From Tyzzerella sp. (GTDB taxonomy: Bacteria; Bacillota; Clostridia; Lachnospirales; Lachnospiraceae), in NCBI GenBank assembly GCA_017410145.1, contig JAFQRJ010000003.1:38494-102493 (forward strand): 64,000 bases of DNA. The letters run 5' to 3'. Position numbers and translations under genes: made by a program. Of this stretch, positions 25,478 to 33,591 are shown in pieces. Numbering within the stretch: the first letter of the stretch is position 1; every line of letters starts with the position of its first letter. The notes under the pieces were generated by a model. The model was not told the origin of the DNA and ran no database searches. It was given only the letters and a program-made list of their open reading frames with translations.

Positions 25478-26923
25478 TTATTTCTCAGCCAAAACAGCCT
25501 TTATAAATTCCCATACTCTCGCAATGGAGCTAATGCTAATCACTTCATCCGGTGTGTGAACATCTGCCATGTTTGGACCTATGGAAATACAATCTAATCC
25601 TTCAATCTTTGAAGATAAAATTCCACATTCCAATCCCGCGTGAATCACCTCAACCTTCGGTGTCTCGCCGTATTGTCTTTCATAAATCTTTACGCACAAG
25701 TCGCGAAGACGAGACTCTCTTGCATACGCCCATCCCGGATAATCCCCGTGATAATTCACCGTACCGCCAAGCATTTCGGTAAACTGTTCCAATCTGGAGG
25801 TCAAATAATCCTTTGCTGATGCCACGGAACTTCGCACAGCAAAGCTGGTGCTTATACCTTCTTCATCCACCTTCACAACCCCCATATTCAAAGATGTTTC
25901 TACCAATCCAGGTAAGTCTTGGCTCATTGTCTGTACGCCATTTGGCATCAGATTAAGAGCAGTAATCATTTTTTCCTTAGACACATCAGAAAGCACCTTA
26001 CACACAGAAACGTCCTTCACCTCTAACACAAGGGCAACATGTGGATCAGCCACAGCAAACTCCTCACTGATGACCGCGTTAAATTCTACGACCGCATTTT
26101 TAAGAGTTTCTATATCTTTTTCTTCTACTATGAAGCTGGCATTGGCGTTCTTCGGAATGACATTATCTTTCACACCCCCCGCCATGCCTACAATATCAAA
26201 ACTTACTTTATCTTTCAAAAACAGGAAGAATCTTCCCAACATTACATTGCTGTTTGCACGTCCTTTGTGAATCTCAATTCCTGAGTGACCACCCAAGAAT
26301 CCTGTAGTTTTGATTTCACAAATCACGCCACTCTTTTCCACCATATCAGTAGGAATCAAACTGTCTACTCTCACCCCACCTGCACATCCTGCGGTAAAAA
26401 CTCCCTCATCTTCCGAATCGATGTTCAGCAAACGTTTTGCCCTACAGCATGACAGATCAATGGCTGTCGCACCTTCTAAACCAACCTCTTCGCACACAGT
26501 CAGCACCAATTCCAATCGTGGGCGCGGAATCTCTTTGGAATCCAGCAACGCAAGACCATAAGCAATCGCAATTCCATCATCTCCGCCGAGCGTGGTTCCA
26601 TCTGCGGTAATAGAATCACCATCCACCATAATACGAATGCTTTCACGCTCCATGTCAATCTCACATTCCGGAACTTTATCCCCCACCATATCCAAATGGC
26701 CTTGTATAATAATTGGCTCTACATCTTCATACCCTTCGGTGGCCTCGCCTATGATAATCACGTTGCCAAGTTCATCCTGTTCATAATACAAATTTCGTTC
26801 CTTCGCAAATGCCACACAATAATCACTCAATGCTTTCTCATGGTATGAAATATGTGGAATACCGCAAATTTCTTCAAAAAATCCAAGCACTTCTGCCGGT
26901 TCATATCCACTTAAAACTTTCAT
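25478..26923 (-). CDS. pepD: Aminoacyl-histidine dipeptidase (peptidase family M20)
   Basis: A 481-residue zinc dipeptidase of the PepD/carnosinase type. Motifs: QGHLDMVGDK (metal His and Asp), TTLGGDDGIAIAYGLALL (bridging Asp), LTVCEEVGLEGA (catalytic and metal Glu), LNIDSEDEGVFTAGCAGG and a C-terminal VIHAGLECGIL with the last metal His. GGAGGAGTAATA precedes the ATG at 26923, so the frame's upstream ATG at 26941 is rejected. It lies alone between two terminated units. Confidence 0.93.
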   Translation of the reverse strand: MKVLSGYEPAEVLGFFEEICGIPHISYHEKALSDYCVAFAKERNLYYEQDELGNVIIIGEATEGYEDVEPIIIQGHLDMVGDKVPECEIDMERESIRIMVDGDSITADGTTLGGDDGIAIAYGLALLDSKEIPRPRLELVLTVCEEVGLEGATAIDLSCCRAKRLLNIDSEDEGVFTAGCAGGVRVDSLIPTDMVEKSGVICEIKTTGFLGGHSGIEIHKGRANSNVMLGRFFLFLKDKVSFDIVGMAGGVKDNVIPKNANASFIVEEKDIETLKNAVVEFNAVISEEFAVADPHVALVLEVKDVSVCKVLSDVSKEKMITALNLMPNGVQTMSQDLPGLVETSLNMGVVKVDEEGISTSFAVRSSVASAKDYLTSRLEQFTEMLGGTVNYHGDYPGWAYARESRLRDLCVKIYERQYGETPKVEVIHAGLECGILSSKIEGLDCISIGPNMADVHTPDEVISISSIARVWEFIKAVLAEK

Positions 26924-26985
26924 TATTACTCCTCCAAACATCCATTTTACATTCCATTATATTTTCATATAAAACAAATGATTCG

Positions 26986-27756
26986 TCAACGCTTTTCCAC
27001 AAAATCATAGGATAAATGCTCTAGGATTGTACGTTTGTATCTCAAAAATTCCTCTGTCAAATGAAAGTCTTTTCTTCTTGGTTTTGGTTCCTTAATTACA
27101 ATCTCTTTTGTAATCACCCCCGGCTTTCCTGTCAAAAGATAAATACGGTCAGACAGCAAAATTGCCTCATCAATATCGTGGGTGACAAATATGGTGGATA
27201 ATTGAATTTTTTCCATTACATCCAAATACCATTCATGAATTGCCTGCTTTGTAAGCATATCCAACGCAGAAAATGGTTCATCTAATAGTGCCACCTTTTT
27301 ACCTCTCTTGATGGAAAAAAGATACGTGCGAAGAAGTGCTGCCCGCTGTTTCATGCCGCCTGAAATCTGTGCAGGATATTTCTTTTCTGTGCCTTCTAAT
27401 CCAAACTCTGCAAAATAAGGAACTGCTATCTGCCTTGCTTCTTTTTTCTTCATGCCAAGAACCCTCAGAGGCAATGCCACATTATCCAAAATAGTGCGAT
27501 ATGGTAACAGCAAATCCTTCTGCAACATATAACTTACAGTTCCGGCTTGTCCTGTCACTTTCTCTCCATCCAGCCACACATCTCCCTCGTCCGGAATGCT
27601 AAGACCCGCAATGATATTAAAAAGTGTGGTCTTCCCGCCACCGCTAACTCCTAAAAGAGAAACAAGTTCTCCCTCATGTAGTTCTAAAGATATATTTTCA
27701 ATTATTTTCTCCGAGTCGAAGGACTTTGATACACCCTCCACTTTTAGTACTGACAT
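26986..27756 (-). CDS. thiZ: ABC transporter ATPase for thiamine precursor uptake
   Basis: A 256-residue ATP-binding subunit of the nitrate/sulfonate/taurine-type ABC family. Walker A is GVSGGGKTT (36-44), the Q-loop SYMLQKDLLLPY, signature ISGGMKQRAALLR and Walker B VALLDEPFSALD, followed by FVTHDIDEA. It is the last gene of the operon that starts with a TPP riboswitch, so it should power uptake of HMP-type thiamine precursors (ThiXYZ). Function is from context; the ATPase alone would not show it. Confidence 0.83.
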   Translation of the reverse strand: MSVLKVEGVSKSFDSEKIIENISLELHEGELVSLLGVSGGGKTTLFNIIAGLSIPDEGDVWLDGEKVTGQAGTVSYMLQKDLLLPYRTILDNVALPLRVLGMKKKEARQIAVPYFAEFGLEGTEKKYPAQISGGMKQRAALLRTYLFSIKRGKKVALLDEPFSALDMLTKQAIHEWYLDVMEKIQLSTIFVTHDIDEAILLSDRIYLLTGKPGVITKEIVIKEPKPRRKDFHLTEEFLRYKRTILEHLSYDFVEKR

Positions 27757-27803
27757 GTTGCCTCCTCATATATGTCGCTGCACAACCAGCGCAAAATATC
27801 GCT

Positions 27804-28796
27804 TTAATTAATTGGCAGATACATATTTGAAAATCCTGTATTCTCCGGAATATCTGTTTCCACCAAATTACGTTCATTCAACCACTTGTAAAAATTATTC
27901 CAACGTTCTTCGTCGATATAACCCCATTGCTTTGCTTCTGCCTGGTACTCCTCTGCCAAATATTTTTGGCTGGCTTTCACAAGTTCTTCATCCAGTTCTG
28001 GATTTGCTTTGCAAAGAATTTCTGCCGCTTCCACCGGATTTTCAATTGCAAATTCATACCCTTTAGTCACAGCATTTAAAAATGCCTTTGCCGTCTCTGG
28101 ATTTTCCTTCAGAAAATCATTTCCCGCAATAATAACCGGTGTATAGTAATCGAATACCGGATCAATATCTGCAAATGCAAAATAATCTGTGTCCAATTGT
28201 TCCAATTCCGTTTTCACACCAGCCCATCCGTAGAATATCCAGATAGAATCCACCGATTTTGATTTTAATGCAGTCACTTCATCTGTAACGGTACTAGGAA
28301 TTTTTTGAATCTTATCAAAATCTCCGCCATCTTTTTCAACTACTTGCCGAAGTGTTGCCAACTCAATCGGGCCATTCCATGTGGCATACGTATGCCCTTC
28401 CATTCCTTTCGGTCTATCCATACCCTCACCCTTGCGCGAGATAATTCCTGATGTGTTGTGTTGGATAATCGCTGCAACCGCTGTGATTGGAAGTTTTTCC
28501 TCTCCCACTAAAGCCGGTGCCATAGAATCTTGGAATGAAACTCCGAATTCCGCTTTTCCGGATGCAACCAAAACTTCTGCACCATCCTCCGGTGGCTGCA
28601 CAATTTCTACTTCAAGTCCTGCGTTCTCAAAGTAACCTTTTTCCTGTGCCACATAAATTCCCGTATGATTGGTGTTCGGAGTCCAATCTAGTACAAATGT
28701 TATTTTTTCTCCATTCGTTTTCGGTGCATTTCCACATGCAACCAATGATAACATCGTCATCGCTGCCACTAATAGTAATAATATCCTTCTTTTCAT
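27804..28796 (-). CDS. thiY: NMT1/THI5-like substrate-binding lipoprotein
   Basis: A 330-residue lipoprotein (signal MKRRILLLLVAAMTMLSLVA then C) with FVLDWTPNTNHTGIYVAQEKGYF, the hallmark of NMT1/THI5-like binding proteins that capture pyrimidine precursors of thiamine. GEKYFENAGLEVEIVQ-type and GVSFQDSMAPAL elements follow. The start is fixed by a 4-base ATGA overlap with the permease stop; the frame's longer form to 28826 would lie in the permease gene. It sits between permease and ATPase in the TPP-riboswitch operon, which supports a formylaminopyrimidine or HMP ligand. Confidence 0.87.
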   Translation of the reverse strand: MKRRILLLLVAAMTMLSLVACGNAPKTNGEKITFVLDWTPNTNHTGIYVAQEKGYFENAGLEVEIVQPPEDGAEVLVASGKAEFGVSFQDSMAPALVGEEKLPITAVAAIIQHNTSGIISRKGEGMDRPKGMEGHTYATWNGPIELATLRQVVEKDGGDFDKIQKIPSTVTDEVTALKSKSVDSIWIFYGWAGVKTELEQLDTDYFAFADIDPVFDYYTPVIIAGNDFLKENPETAKAFLNAVTKGYEFAIENPVEAAEILCKANPELDEELVKASQKYLAEEYQAEAKQWGYIDEERWNNFYKWLNERNLVETDIPENTGFSNMYLPIN

Positions 28797-29563
28797 AATC
28801 CATTCTCCCTTTCCCAAGGCATACATTTCTTCTGTAAGAAGTCAACACCTTTCATTAACAAAAGGCTGATAATCGAAATCAAAAAAATGACAGCAAACAT
28901 CTTATCAAAAGAAAATGCCTTTTTTACTCGTGTCATATATACGCCTAATCCATTAAAACCACCAAGCCATTCTGAAATGACTGCTCCCACAACTGCATAA
29001 GAAGCCGAGATACGCAGTCCCGCAAAAAACTCAGATAACGCTCCCGGAAATTTAATATAACCAAAAATCTGCCATCTACCCGCTCCCATTGCACGAAGCA
29101 GATTAATGGAATCTTTATCTGCTGAGTTGAAACCATTTAACAAGCCCACTGCAATTGGGAAAAAGGTCGTGATAACAATGAGAATGACTTTCGGGGTCAT
29201 CTCATATCCAAACCAAAGTACCAAAAGTGGTGCGATAGCAACCGTTGGAACAGTCTGCGTTAAAACAATCAAAGGATAAAATGCTTTATATAGTCCTTCA
29301 TACTGGTCCATCAGAACTGCCATCACAAATCCCAACAAGATTCCAAGCGCCAGTCCAATAAAGGCCTCCGCCAAGGTAACCAGCGAATGTTCCATCAAAG
29401 TTGGAAATTCCCTAATAAATACTTGCACCACCTGAACAGGTGATGGCAACATAAAAGGATCCACAAGTCCCGTTGCAGAAGCCGTCTGCCATATTATTAA
29501 AATCAATACAATTGCGGAGCATGACCAGATTTTACTGGTGATGTTTTGTAACTTTCTTTTCAA
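28793..29563 (-). CDS. thiX: ABC transporter permease for thiamine precursor
   Basis: A 256-residue permease with six hydrophobic segments and the binding-protein-dependent transport signature around residues 160-195 (RAMGAGRWQIFGYIKFPGA, a degenerate EAA loop). The N-terminal LVDPFMLPSPVQV is typical of the SsuC/TauC/ThiX group. It overlaps the upstream thiamine-binding gene by 32 bases and the downstream lipoprotein by 4, so all four products are translated together. Confidence 0.85.
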   Translation of the reverse strand: MKRKLQNITSKIWSCSAIVLILIIWQTASATGLVDPFMLPSPVQVVQVFIREFPTLMEHSLVTLAEAFIGLALGILLGFVMAVLMDQYEGLYKAFYPLIVLTQTVPTVAIAPLLVLWFGYEMTPKVILIVITTFFPIAVGLLNGFNSADKDSINLLRAMGAGRWQIFGYIKFPGALSEFFAGLRISASYAVVGAVISEWLGGFNGLGVYMTRVKKAFSFDKMFAVIFLISIISLLLMKGVDFLQKKCMPWERENGL

Positions 29564-29828
29564 TGGTTAATACTTCTCCTTCTGGTCTATACGTAATCTT
29601 TACATACGCAGAAACAGATTCTGCTCCTGCTCTTACTGCTACTTTTTGACATTCCTTGATAATGTCCATCAATTTGTCATAGTCCCCTTCGATAGATGTC
29701 TCACATGGACCCACATAGTAACTTAATCCGGTAGATTTAATATAATCAATCACTTCATCTACAATTCGAATTAATTCGTCGTCATTATCTGCCTTTGGCA
29801 GAACTTGAATTGCTACACTTGCATTCAT
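29532..29828 (-). CDS. MTH1187/YkoF-like thiamine-binding protein (DUF77)
   Basis: A 98-residue alpha/beta protein of the thiamine-binding MTH1187 family: ASVAIQVLPKADNDDELIRIVDEVIDYIK, then GLSYYVGPCETSIEGDYDKLMDIIKECQ and AYVKITYRPEG. Such proteins commonly lead ThiXYZ operons; their role is thought to be thiamine or precursor binding in the cytoplasm. GGAGCG lies before the ATG. It is the first gene after the TPP riboswitch terminator, which strengthens the thiamine link. Confidence 0.85.
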   Translation of the reverse strand: MNASVAIQVLPKADNDDELIRIVDEVIDYIKSTGLSYYVGPCETSIEGDYDKLMDIIKECQKVAVRAGAESVSAYVKITYRPEGEVLTIEKKVTKHHQ

Positions 29829-29849
29829 AATTATTCGCTCCTTTTTTTA

Positions 29850-29882
29850 ATAAAAAAATACCTAGGCTAATGCCTAGGTATT
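29850..29882 (-). terminator. Riboswitch-controlled terminator of the thiamine operon
   Basis: Leftward, AATACCTAGGC pairs perfectly with GCCTAGGTATT around a 4-base loop and runs into seven T. It lies between the TPP aptamer and the first gene, the expected place for an expression platform. Confidence 0.85.
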
Positions 29883-29907
29883 AAAATACACGTATTCTTT
29901 AACGAAT

Positions 29908-30005
29908 CTCTATCTTCCTACGCTGGCATTATCCAGATCAGGTTCTTGGGTTCAAGATGATCACATCTCGTCTCAGCCGGCTCAATTACCAGCGCCCCTT
30001 TCAGT
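29908..30005 (-). ncRNA. TPP riboswitch (thi box)
   Basis: Leftward the conserved elements are GGGGCGCTGG, GGCTGAGA, GAACCTGATCTGGATAATGCC and AGCGTAGGAAG, in that order and spacing. Together with the downstream terminator and thiamine uptake genes this is a clear TPP aptamer: TPP binding should shut off the operon. Confidence 0.95.
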
Positions 30006-30015
30006 TGTCTATGTA

Positions 30016-30044
30016 AGTTTATCATTCGATAAACAATTTGTCAA
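30016..30044 (-). promoter_or_regulatory. Promoter of the TPP-riboswitch operon
   Basis: Leftward TTGACA (30044-30039), 17 bases, TAAACT (30021-30016). The -35 abuts the stop codon of the DUF4432 gene. Confidence 0.75.
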
Positions 30045-31013
30045 TTACTTATCAATTGCATTAATTTTTACTTTGTAAATTTTCTTTTCGCCCGGTTGCA
30101 AAAACTTGAGCATACCATTCTTACGCATTACATCACGTCCATCCGGATAGCAGTTTCCGCATTCAAGACCAAGAACATAATCACGTGCACCCATCATCTT
30201 CCATTCCACAAAGGCATCTAGCTCTGTGGCATCAAATTCCATAGAAAGCCCAAGGTTTAATTTTGGTTGATAGATGCTTGCCCTACCATTCTCATCCGCA
30301 AATTTGTGATAATAGCAACGCTCTTGATATCCCTCAGTTGGCTTTTGCATATGCATCCAATTTTCGATGTCGTTTGCCGCATGGTCATCTCTAGCCACTA
30401 CCTCTGCTGCCGGAACTGTAATAATACTATCCTCATCAAGAAGCGGATATCCCATATTGATGTGATACAAAATTTCCATTGGTTCTACTCTGTCCCCTGT
30501 ATTCTCTATGGTATCACAGATTTCAAATGAGTTTTCTGTTGTAAAAACAATAATCTTTCTGCTCAAACGCAACTTTCTTCCAAAAAGAACTTCGTCCCTT
30601 ACAAATCCATGCACAATCAGTTTCCCTTCTTCTTCTGTCCAATATGCATGTTCGCACGGAGTGTTGGCAATGGAACCATGCAATGGTAATTCCTCACCCT
30701 CATCATTACAAGGAGAACCTACTGCTTGAAGCCCACAAGTTGTTAGAAACCCTGCTGTAAATGACTGTAACCAATTGTCACCAACATTATCGTAATATGC
30801 CGGTGCTACGTAACCACATGGGGACATATAACTCATATTAACCCCCTTAAAACGAAGCCTCGTTATGTCACACGCACGGTCCGGCGATACTGTCAGCTCA
30901 AGACCTTTACCATTATTAATTACGTAAAGACGCATGCCGTCCCCTTTTCCACCAACCAAACGGTGCTCTTCTACTCCATATAGTTGAGATTCATGTCCAA
31001 TGTATAAATTCAT
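30045..31013 (-). CDS. DUF4432 aldose 1-epimerase family protein
   Basis: A 322-residue galactose-mutarotase-like beta-sandwich protein. Seen are LTVSPDRACDITRLRFKGVNMSYMSP, GWLQSFTAGFLTTCGLQ-type (here DNWLQSFTAGFLTTCGLQAVG), LPLHGSIANTPCEHA, ILYHINMGYPLLDEDSII and the C-terminal LGLECGNCYPDGRD. DUF4432 proteins are sugar-interconverting epimerase relatives, often beside carbohydrate catabolic genes; none is adjacent here. GGGAGG precedes the start. Monocistronic; no terminator of its own is visible, the TPP leader follows. Confidence 0.82.
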   Translation of the reverse strand: MNLYIGHESQLYGVEEHRLVGGKGDGMRLYVINNGKGLELTVSPDRACDITRLRFKGVNMSYMSPCGYVAPAYYDNVGDNWLQSFTAGFLTTCGLQAVGSPCNDEGEELPLHGSIANTPCEHAYWTEEEGKLIVHGFVRDEVLFGRKLRLSRKIIVFTTENSFEICDTIENTGDRVEPMEILYHINMGYPLLDEDSIITVPAAEVVARDDHAANDIENWMHMQKPTEGYQERCYYHKFADENGRASIYQPKLNLGLSMEFDATELDAFVEWKMMGARDYVLGLECGNCYPDGRDVMRKNGMLKFLQPGEKKIYKVKINAIDK

Positions 31014-31147
31014 AATCTTCCTCCCACAATCTCTTATTTCTTTCCTATTTAATTCAAATTATAATCAATGCCCCCCTTTTTTTCAATAGATATTTTGTGC
31101 TATACTATTGTAGTGATTACCACAATTTGACAGAGAGGAATTATAAT

Positions 31148-31717
31148 ATGCTATTCAAATTATTTTATACATTTGCCAAAATAGGGCTTTTTACGTTTGG
31201 CGGTGGCTACGGCATGATTGCCATTGTACAAGATGAGTGTGTAGAGAAAAAGAGATGGATTACGGAAGACGAATTTGCAACAGTCCTTACAATTGCAGAA
31301 TCAACACCGGGACCAATTGCCATTAACTGCGCCACCTATACCGGCTATGCGCAAGGCGGAATTTGGGGGGCAATTGCCGCAACTTTCGGTGTGGTATTAC
31401 CGTCCTTTGTCATCATATTTTTAATATCTTCATTTTTTGACAACCTTCTGGCATATCCGATTGTTGCAAATGCCTTTCGCGGAATTCAGATTGGTGTGGG
31501 CCTTATTATCTTCAGAGCCGGCTACAATATGTTTAAGAAAATGAAAAAGAATGCATTTTCCATTGTTATCTTGGCATCTGCACTTCTCATTATGCTTGCA
31601 ATTAATTTCTTCGCCTTGAATTTCTCAACCATTTATCTGCTCATTATAGCAGGCCTGTTGGGAGTTATATTCTATCGTATTCAGAAAATTCGTGAAGGGA
31701 AGAAGGTGGAATCATGA
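31148..31717 (+). CDS. Chromate-transporter family protein, first of a pair
   Basis: A 189-residue single-domain CHR protein: FAKIGLFTFGGGYGMIAIVQ, RWITEDEFATVLTIAESTPG, PIAINCATYTGY and six hydrophobic helices. Short CHR proteins come in pairs and work as heterodimers; the substrate may be chromate or another oxyanion. The frame extends to 31097, but GAGAGGAATTATA before 31148 marks the start. A TATACT box at 31101 and an imperfect dyad (ATTGTAGTGATTACCACAAT, 31107-31126) lie upstream. ATGA overlap with the next gene shows coupling. Confidence 0.88.
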   Translation: MLFKLFYTFAKIGLFTFGGGYGMIAIVQDECVEKKRWITEDEFATVLTIAESTPGPIAINCATYTGYAQGGIWGAIAATFGVVLPSFVIIFLISSFFDNLLAYPIVANAFRGIQIGVGLIIFRAGYNMFKKMKKNAFSIVILASALLIMLAINFFALNFSTIYLLIIAGLLGVIFYRIQKIREGKKVES

Positions 31718-32304
31718 TTTATTTGGATTTGTTTTTAGGATTTTTGAAAGTAGGACTCTTCTCTTTTGGAGGTGCATATGGGGCTATCCCTGTGATCCGC
31801 GAAGTTGTTACGGCAAACGGCTGGGTGTCTGAAGAAAAATTTGCTTACCTTTTGGCAATTAGCGAAAGCACACCGGGACCTATTATGGTTAACACTGCAA
31901 CCTATATCGGAAATGAAGTTGGCAGCCAAGCATATGGCATGTGGGGTGGTTTACTCGGTTCGGCCATTGCAACCTTTACGGTATGTATGCCGGCATTTAT
32001 TATTATTTTAGTTCTCTCTATGATACTGAAAAATGCACTGAAAAATCCATATGTACTCGCAGTATTAGACGGAATTAAACCTTGTATTATCGGTATCATT
32101 ATAGCAACCGGACTTCACATGATGATTGAAAATTGTATTGCAAATGGAATGAGCATTCCAAAAAACTGGCAGACATTTATTATTATGGCTGTTGTATTAG
32201 TAGCAATGTTTGTGTACAAAAAACTTAAGAAAAAAGCAATCTCACCAATTCTTCTGATTGCAGTTTCAGCAATCAGCGGAATAATTGTGTATGGAATTGT
32301 CTGA
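31714..32304 (+). CDS. Chromate-transporter family protein, second of a pair
   Basis: A 196-residue partner of the preceding gene: FLKVGLFSFGGAYGAIPVIR, GWVSEEKFAYLLAISESTPG, PIMVNTATYIGNEVGS. It overlaps the first by ATGA. In two-gene CHR systems the halves have opposite membrane topology. I infer an inner-membrane heterodimer; metal or oxyanion specificity cannot be read from the sequence. Confidence 0.88.
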   Translation: MIYLDLFLGFLKVGLFSFGGAYGAIPVIREVVTANGWVSEEKFAYLLAISESTPGPIMVNTATYIGNEVGSQAYGMWGGLLGSAIATFTVCMPAFIIILVLSMILKNALKNPYVLAVLDGIKPCIIGIIIATGLHMMIENCIANGMSIPKNWQTFIIMAVVLVAMFVYKKLKKKAISPILLIAVSAISGIIVYGIV

Positions 32305-32341
32305 CAATTAAAATATTTTTAATATTTTTTCAGATTTACTA

Positions 32342-32370
32342 TTGACATTTGTTTAAAAGTGCGATATTAT
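32342..32370 (+). promoter_or_regulatory. Strong promoter of a very short transcription unit
   Basis: TTGACA (32342-32347), exactly 17 bases, TATTAT (32365-32370). It is one of the best sigma-A promoters in the window, but no ordinary gene follows it. Confidence 0.8.
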
Positions 32371-32376
32371 ACAGTT

Positions 32377-32533
32377 AACAAAAGAGAAAACTTTTAAAAA
32401 CAGGAGGTCAGTCCAATGAAATAAGGACTACTAAAACAAAAGTCAATAGAAAGTGAGGTTATATAGTGAAACTTCTAGAAATTCATTAAAGAGCCATTCA
32501 ATTTGTAAAGAAAGATTGAATGGCTCTATTATT
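32377..32533 (+). ncRNA. Short transcript with two minute ORFs (2 and 7 codons)
   Basis: From the predicted start near 32377 to the terminator is about 155 bases. A consensus AGGAGG (32402-32407) lies 8 bases before ATG AAA TAA (32416-32424). That start-stop ORF sits exactly in the 10-base loop of a 5-bp hairpin, AGTCC (32410-32414) with GGACT (32425-32429). A second GAGG (32455-32458) is 7 bases before GTG, giving MKLLEIH and stop (32466-32489), which abuts the terminator stem. It may be a regulatory RNA, a leader-like remnant or a decayed gene. No function is known to me. Confidence 0.5.
32490..32527. terminator. Bidirectional terminator before cotJC end
   Basis: AGAGCCATTCAA (32490-32501) pairs perfectly with TTGAATGGCTCT (32516-32527), followed by ATTATTTT rightward. 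It ends the short rightward unit and also lies 13 bases past the leftward cotJC stop. Confidence 0.85.
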
Positions 32534-32539
32534 TTGCTT

Positions 32540-33151
32540 TTATGACCTCTCGATTTGCTTATCAAACTCAGGATTAAAGAAATAGTAATTTTTAGAATCC
32601 AATAGGTTCTTTGTTCTTTCAAGAGCTTCACCAAATCTCTGGAAATGCACAACTTCTCTAGCACGCAAGAATTTTAACGGGTCGCGGACTTCCGGGTCTT
32701 TAATCATACGCAGCAAGTTGTCATAGACTGTTCTTGCTTTTTGCTCTGCAGCCAGGTTCTCGTGTAAATCCGTGATTGCATCACCCTTTGACTGAAATTC
32801 AAGTGAAGTAAACGGTACACCTGCTGCTGCCTGTGGAAAAAGTGCCGCTGTATGGTCAATATAATATGCATCAAACCCTGCTGCTTTTGCCTCTTCTACG
32901 GTTAAATTCTTCGTCAGCTGATATACCATTGCACAAATGATTTCCATATGTGCAAGCTCCTCTGTACCTATATCTGTCAAAAGTCCGCCAACACGTTTGT
33001 CCGGCATGGTATAACGCTGTGCCAGATAGCGCATTGAAGCCGACAGCTCACCGTCCGGTCCGCCATATTGACTAATAATAAGCTGTGCCGTTTTCGGACA
33101 GGTTTTTGTAATATTTACCGGATACTGTAAACGTTTCTCATATACCCACAT
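32540..33151 (-). CDS. cotJC: Spore coat protein CotJC (manganese catalase family)
   Basis: A 203-residue inner-coat protein of the Mn-catalase fold. Characteristic are MWVYEKRLQYPVNI, the metal-helix segments LTDIGTEELAHMEII and AEQKARTVYDNLLRM, and FLRAREVVHFQRFGEAL. CotJC is made under sigma-E in the mother cell; catalase activity is plausible, as Glu and His metal residues (E in EELAH, E in AREVVH) are retained. Its ATG overlaps the preceding stop (TAATG), so it is translationally coupled to the CotJA-CotJB fusion. Confidence 0.95.
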   Translation of the reverse strand: MWVYEKRLQYPVNITKTCPKTAQLIISQYGGPDGELSASMRYLAQRYTMPDKRVGGLLTDIGTEELAHMEIICAMVYQLTKNLTVEEAKAAGFDAYYIDHTAALFPQAAAGVPFTSLEFQSKGDAITDLHENLAAEQKARTVYDNLLRMIKDPEVRDPLKFLRAREVVHFQRFGEALERTKNLLDSKNYYFFNPEFDKQIERS

Positions 33152-33591
33152 TACTTACACACTCCTTCCCATGGTATTTTTCCCTCCGGCCAGCAGTAAC
33201 ATTCTGAACCCGGATTTTTTTCATAAATGACATCCATACAAACCTCTGCAAGTGGATAAAATTCCATAGCAAATTCTTTCATAAGTGTTCTTTTTTTCTT
33301 TAGCATTGTCTTTAACATGCTAAGTCCTGTCTGATCTTCCGGATGAGTATCCATATAAAGACGCAAATCATCTAAAACAAAACCGGTTTGCTGAATTTGT
33401 CTCAACATGGTTTCTTCTCGACTAAATTGTAATTTCTCATTTTCCAGTTCATTATCCAACACAGTAGCGAAAAACTGTCTGTTTAATTCCGGGAAAATAG
33501 TTCCCATGCGAAGTGCCTGTTCTTCATCATAGACTTCATTCCATTCCTGTATTGGAACAGATGCTATTGCAAGATGCTTCTCTTTCTCCAT
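33151..33591 (-). CDS. CotJA-CotJB fusion spore coat protein
   Basis: A 146-residue protein joining two normally separate coat components. Residues about 12-45 (PIQEWNEVYDEEQALRMGTI, FPELNRQFFA) look like CotJA, which has the GTIFPEL core; residues about 60-146 (MLRQIQQTGFVLDDLRLYMD, THPEDQTG, ... WPEGKIPWEGVCK) are CotJB with its THP and PWEG landmarks. The order A-B-C equals that of the three-gene cotJABC operon of Bacillus. The frame is continuous with no stop between the two parts. The start comes right at the amidohydrolase stop, with GGGAG upstream in that gene. Confidence 0.78.
   Translation of the reverse strand: MEKEKHLAIASVPIQEWNEVYDEEQALRMGTIFPELNRQFFATVLDNELENEKLQFSREETMLRQIQQTGFVLDDLRLYMDTHPEDQTGLSMLKTMLKKKRTLMKEFAMEFYPLAEVCMDVIYEKNPGSECYCWPEGKIPWEGVCK

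Noticed and set aside
32540-33151. Plain manganese catalase instead of CotJC
   Set aside because: The MWVYEKRLQYPVN start, the 203-residue length and the CotJA/CotJB partner point to CotJC.
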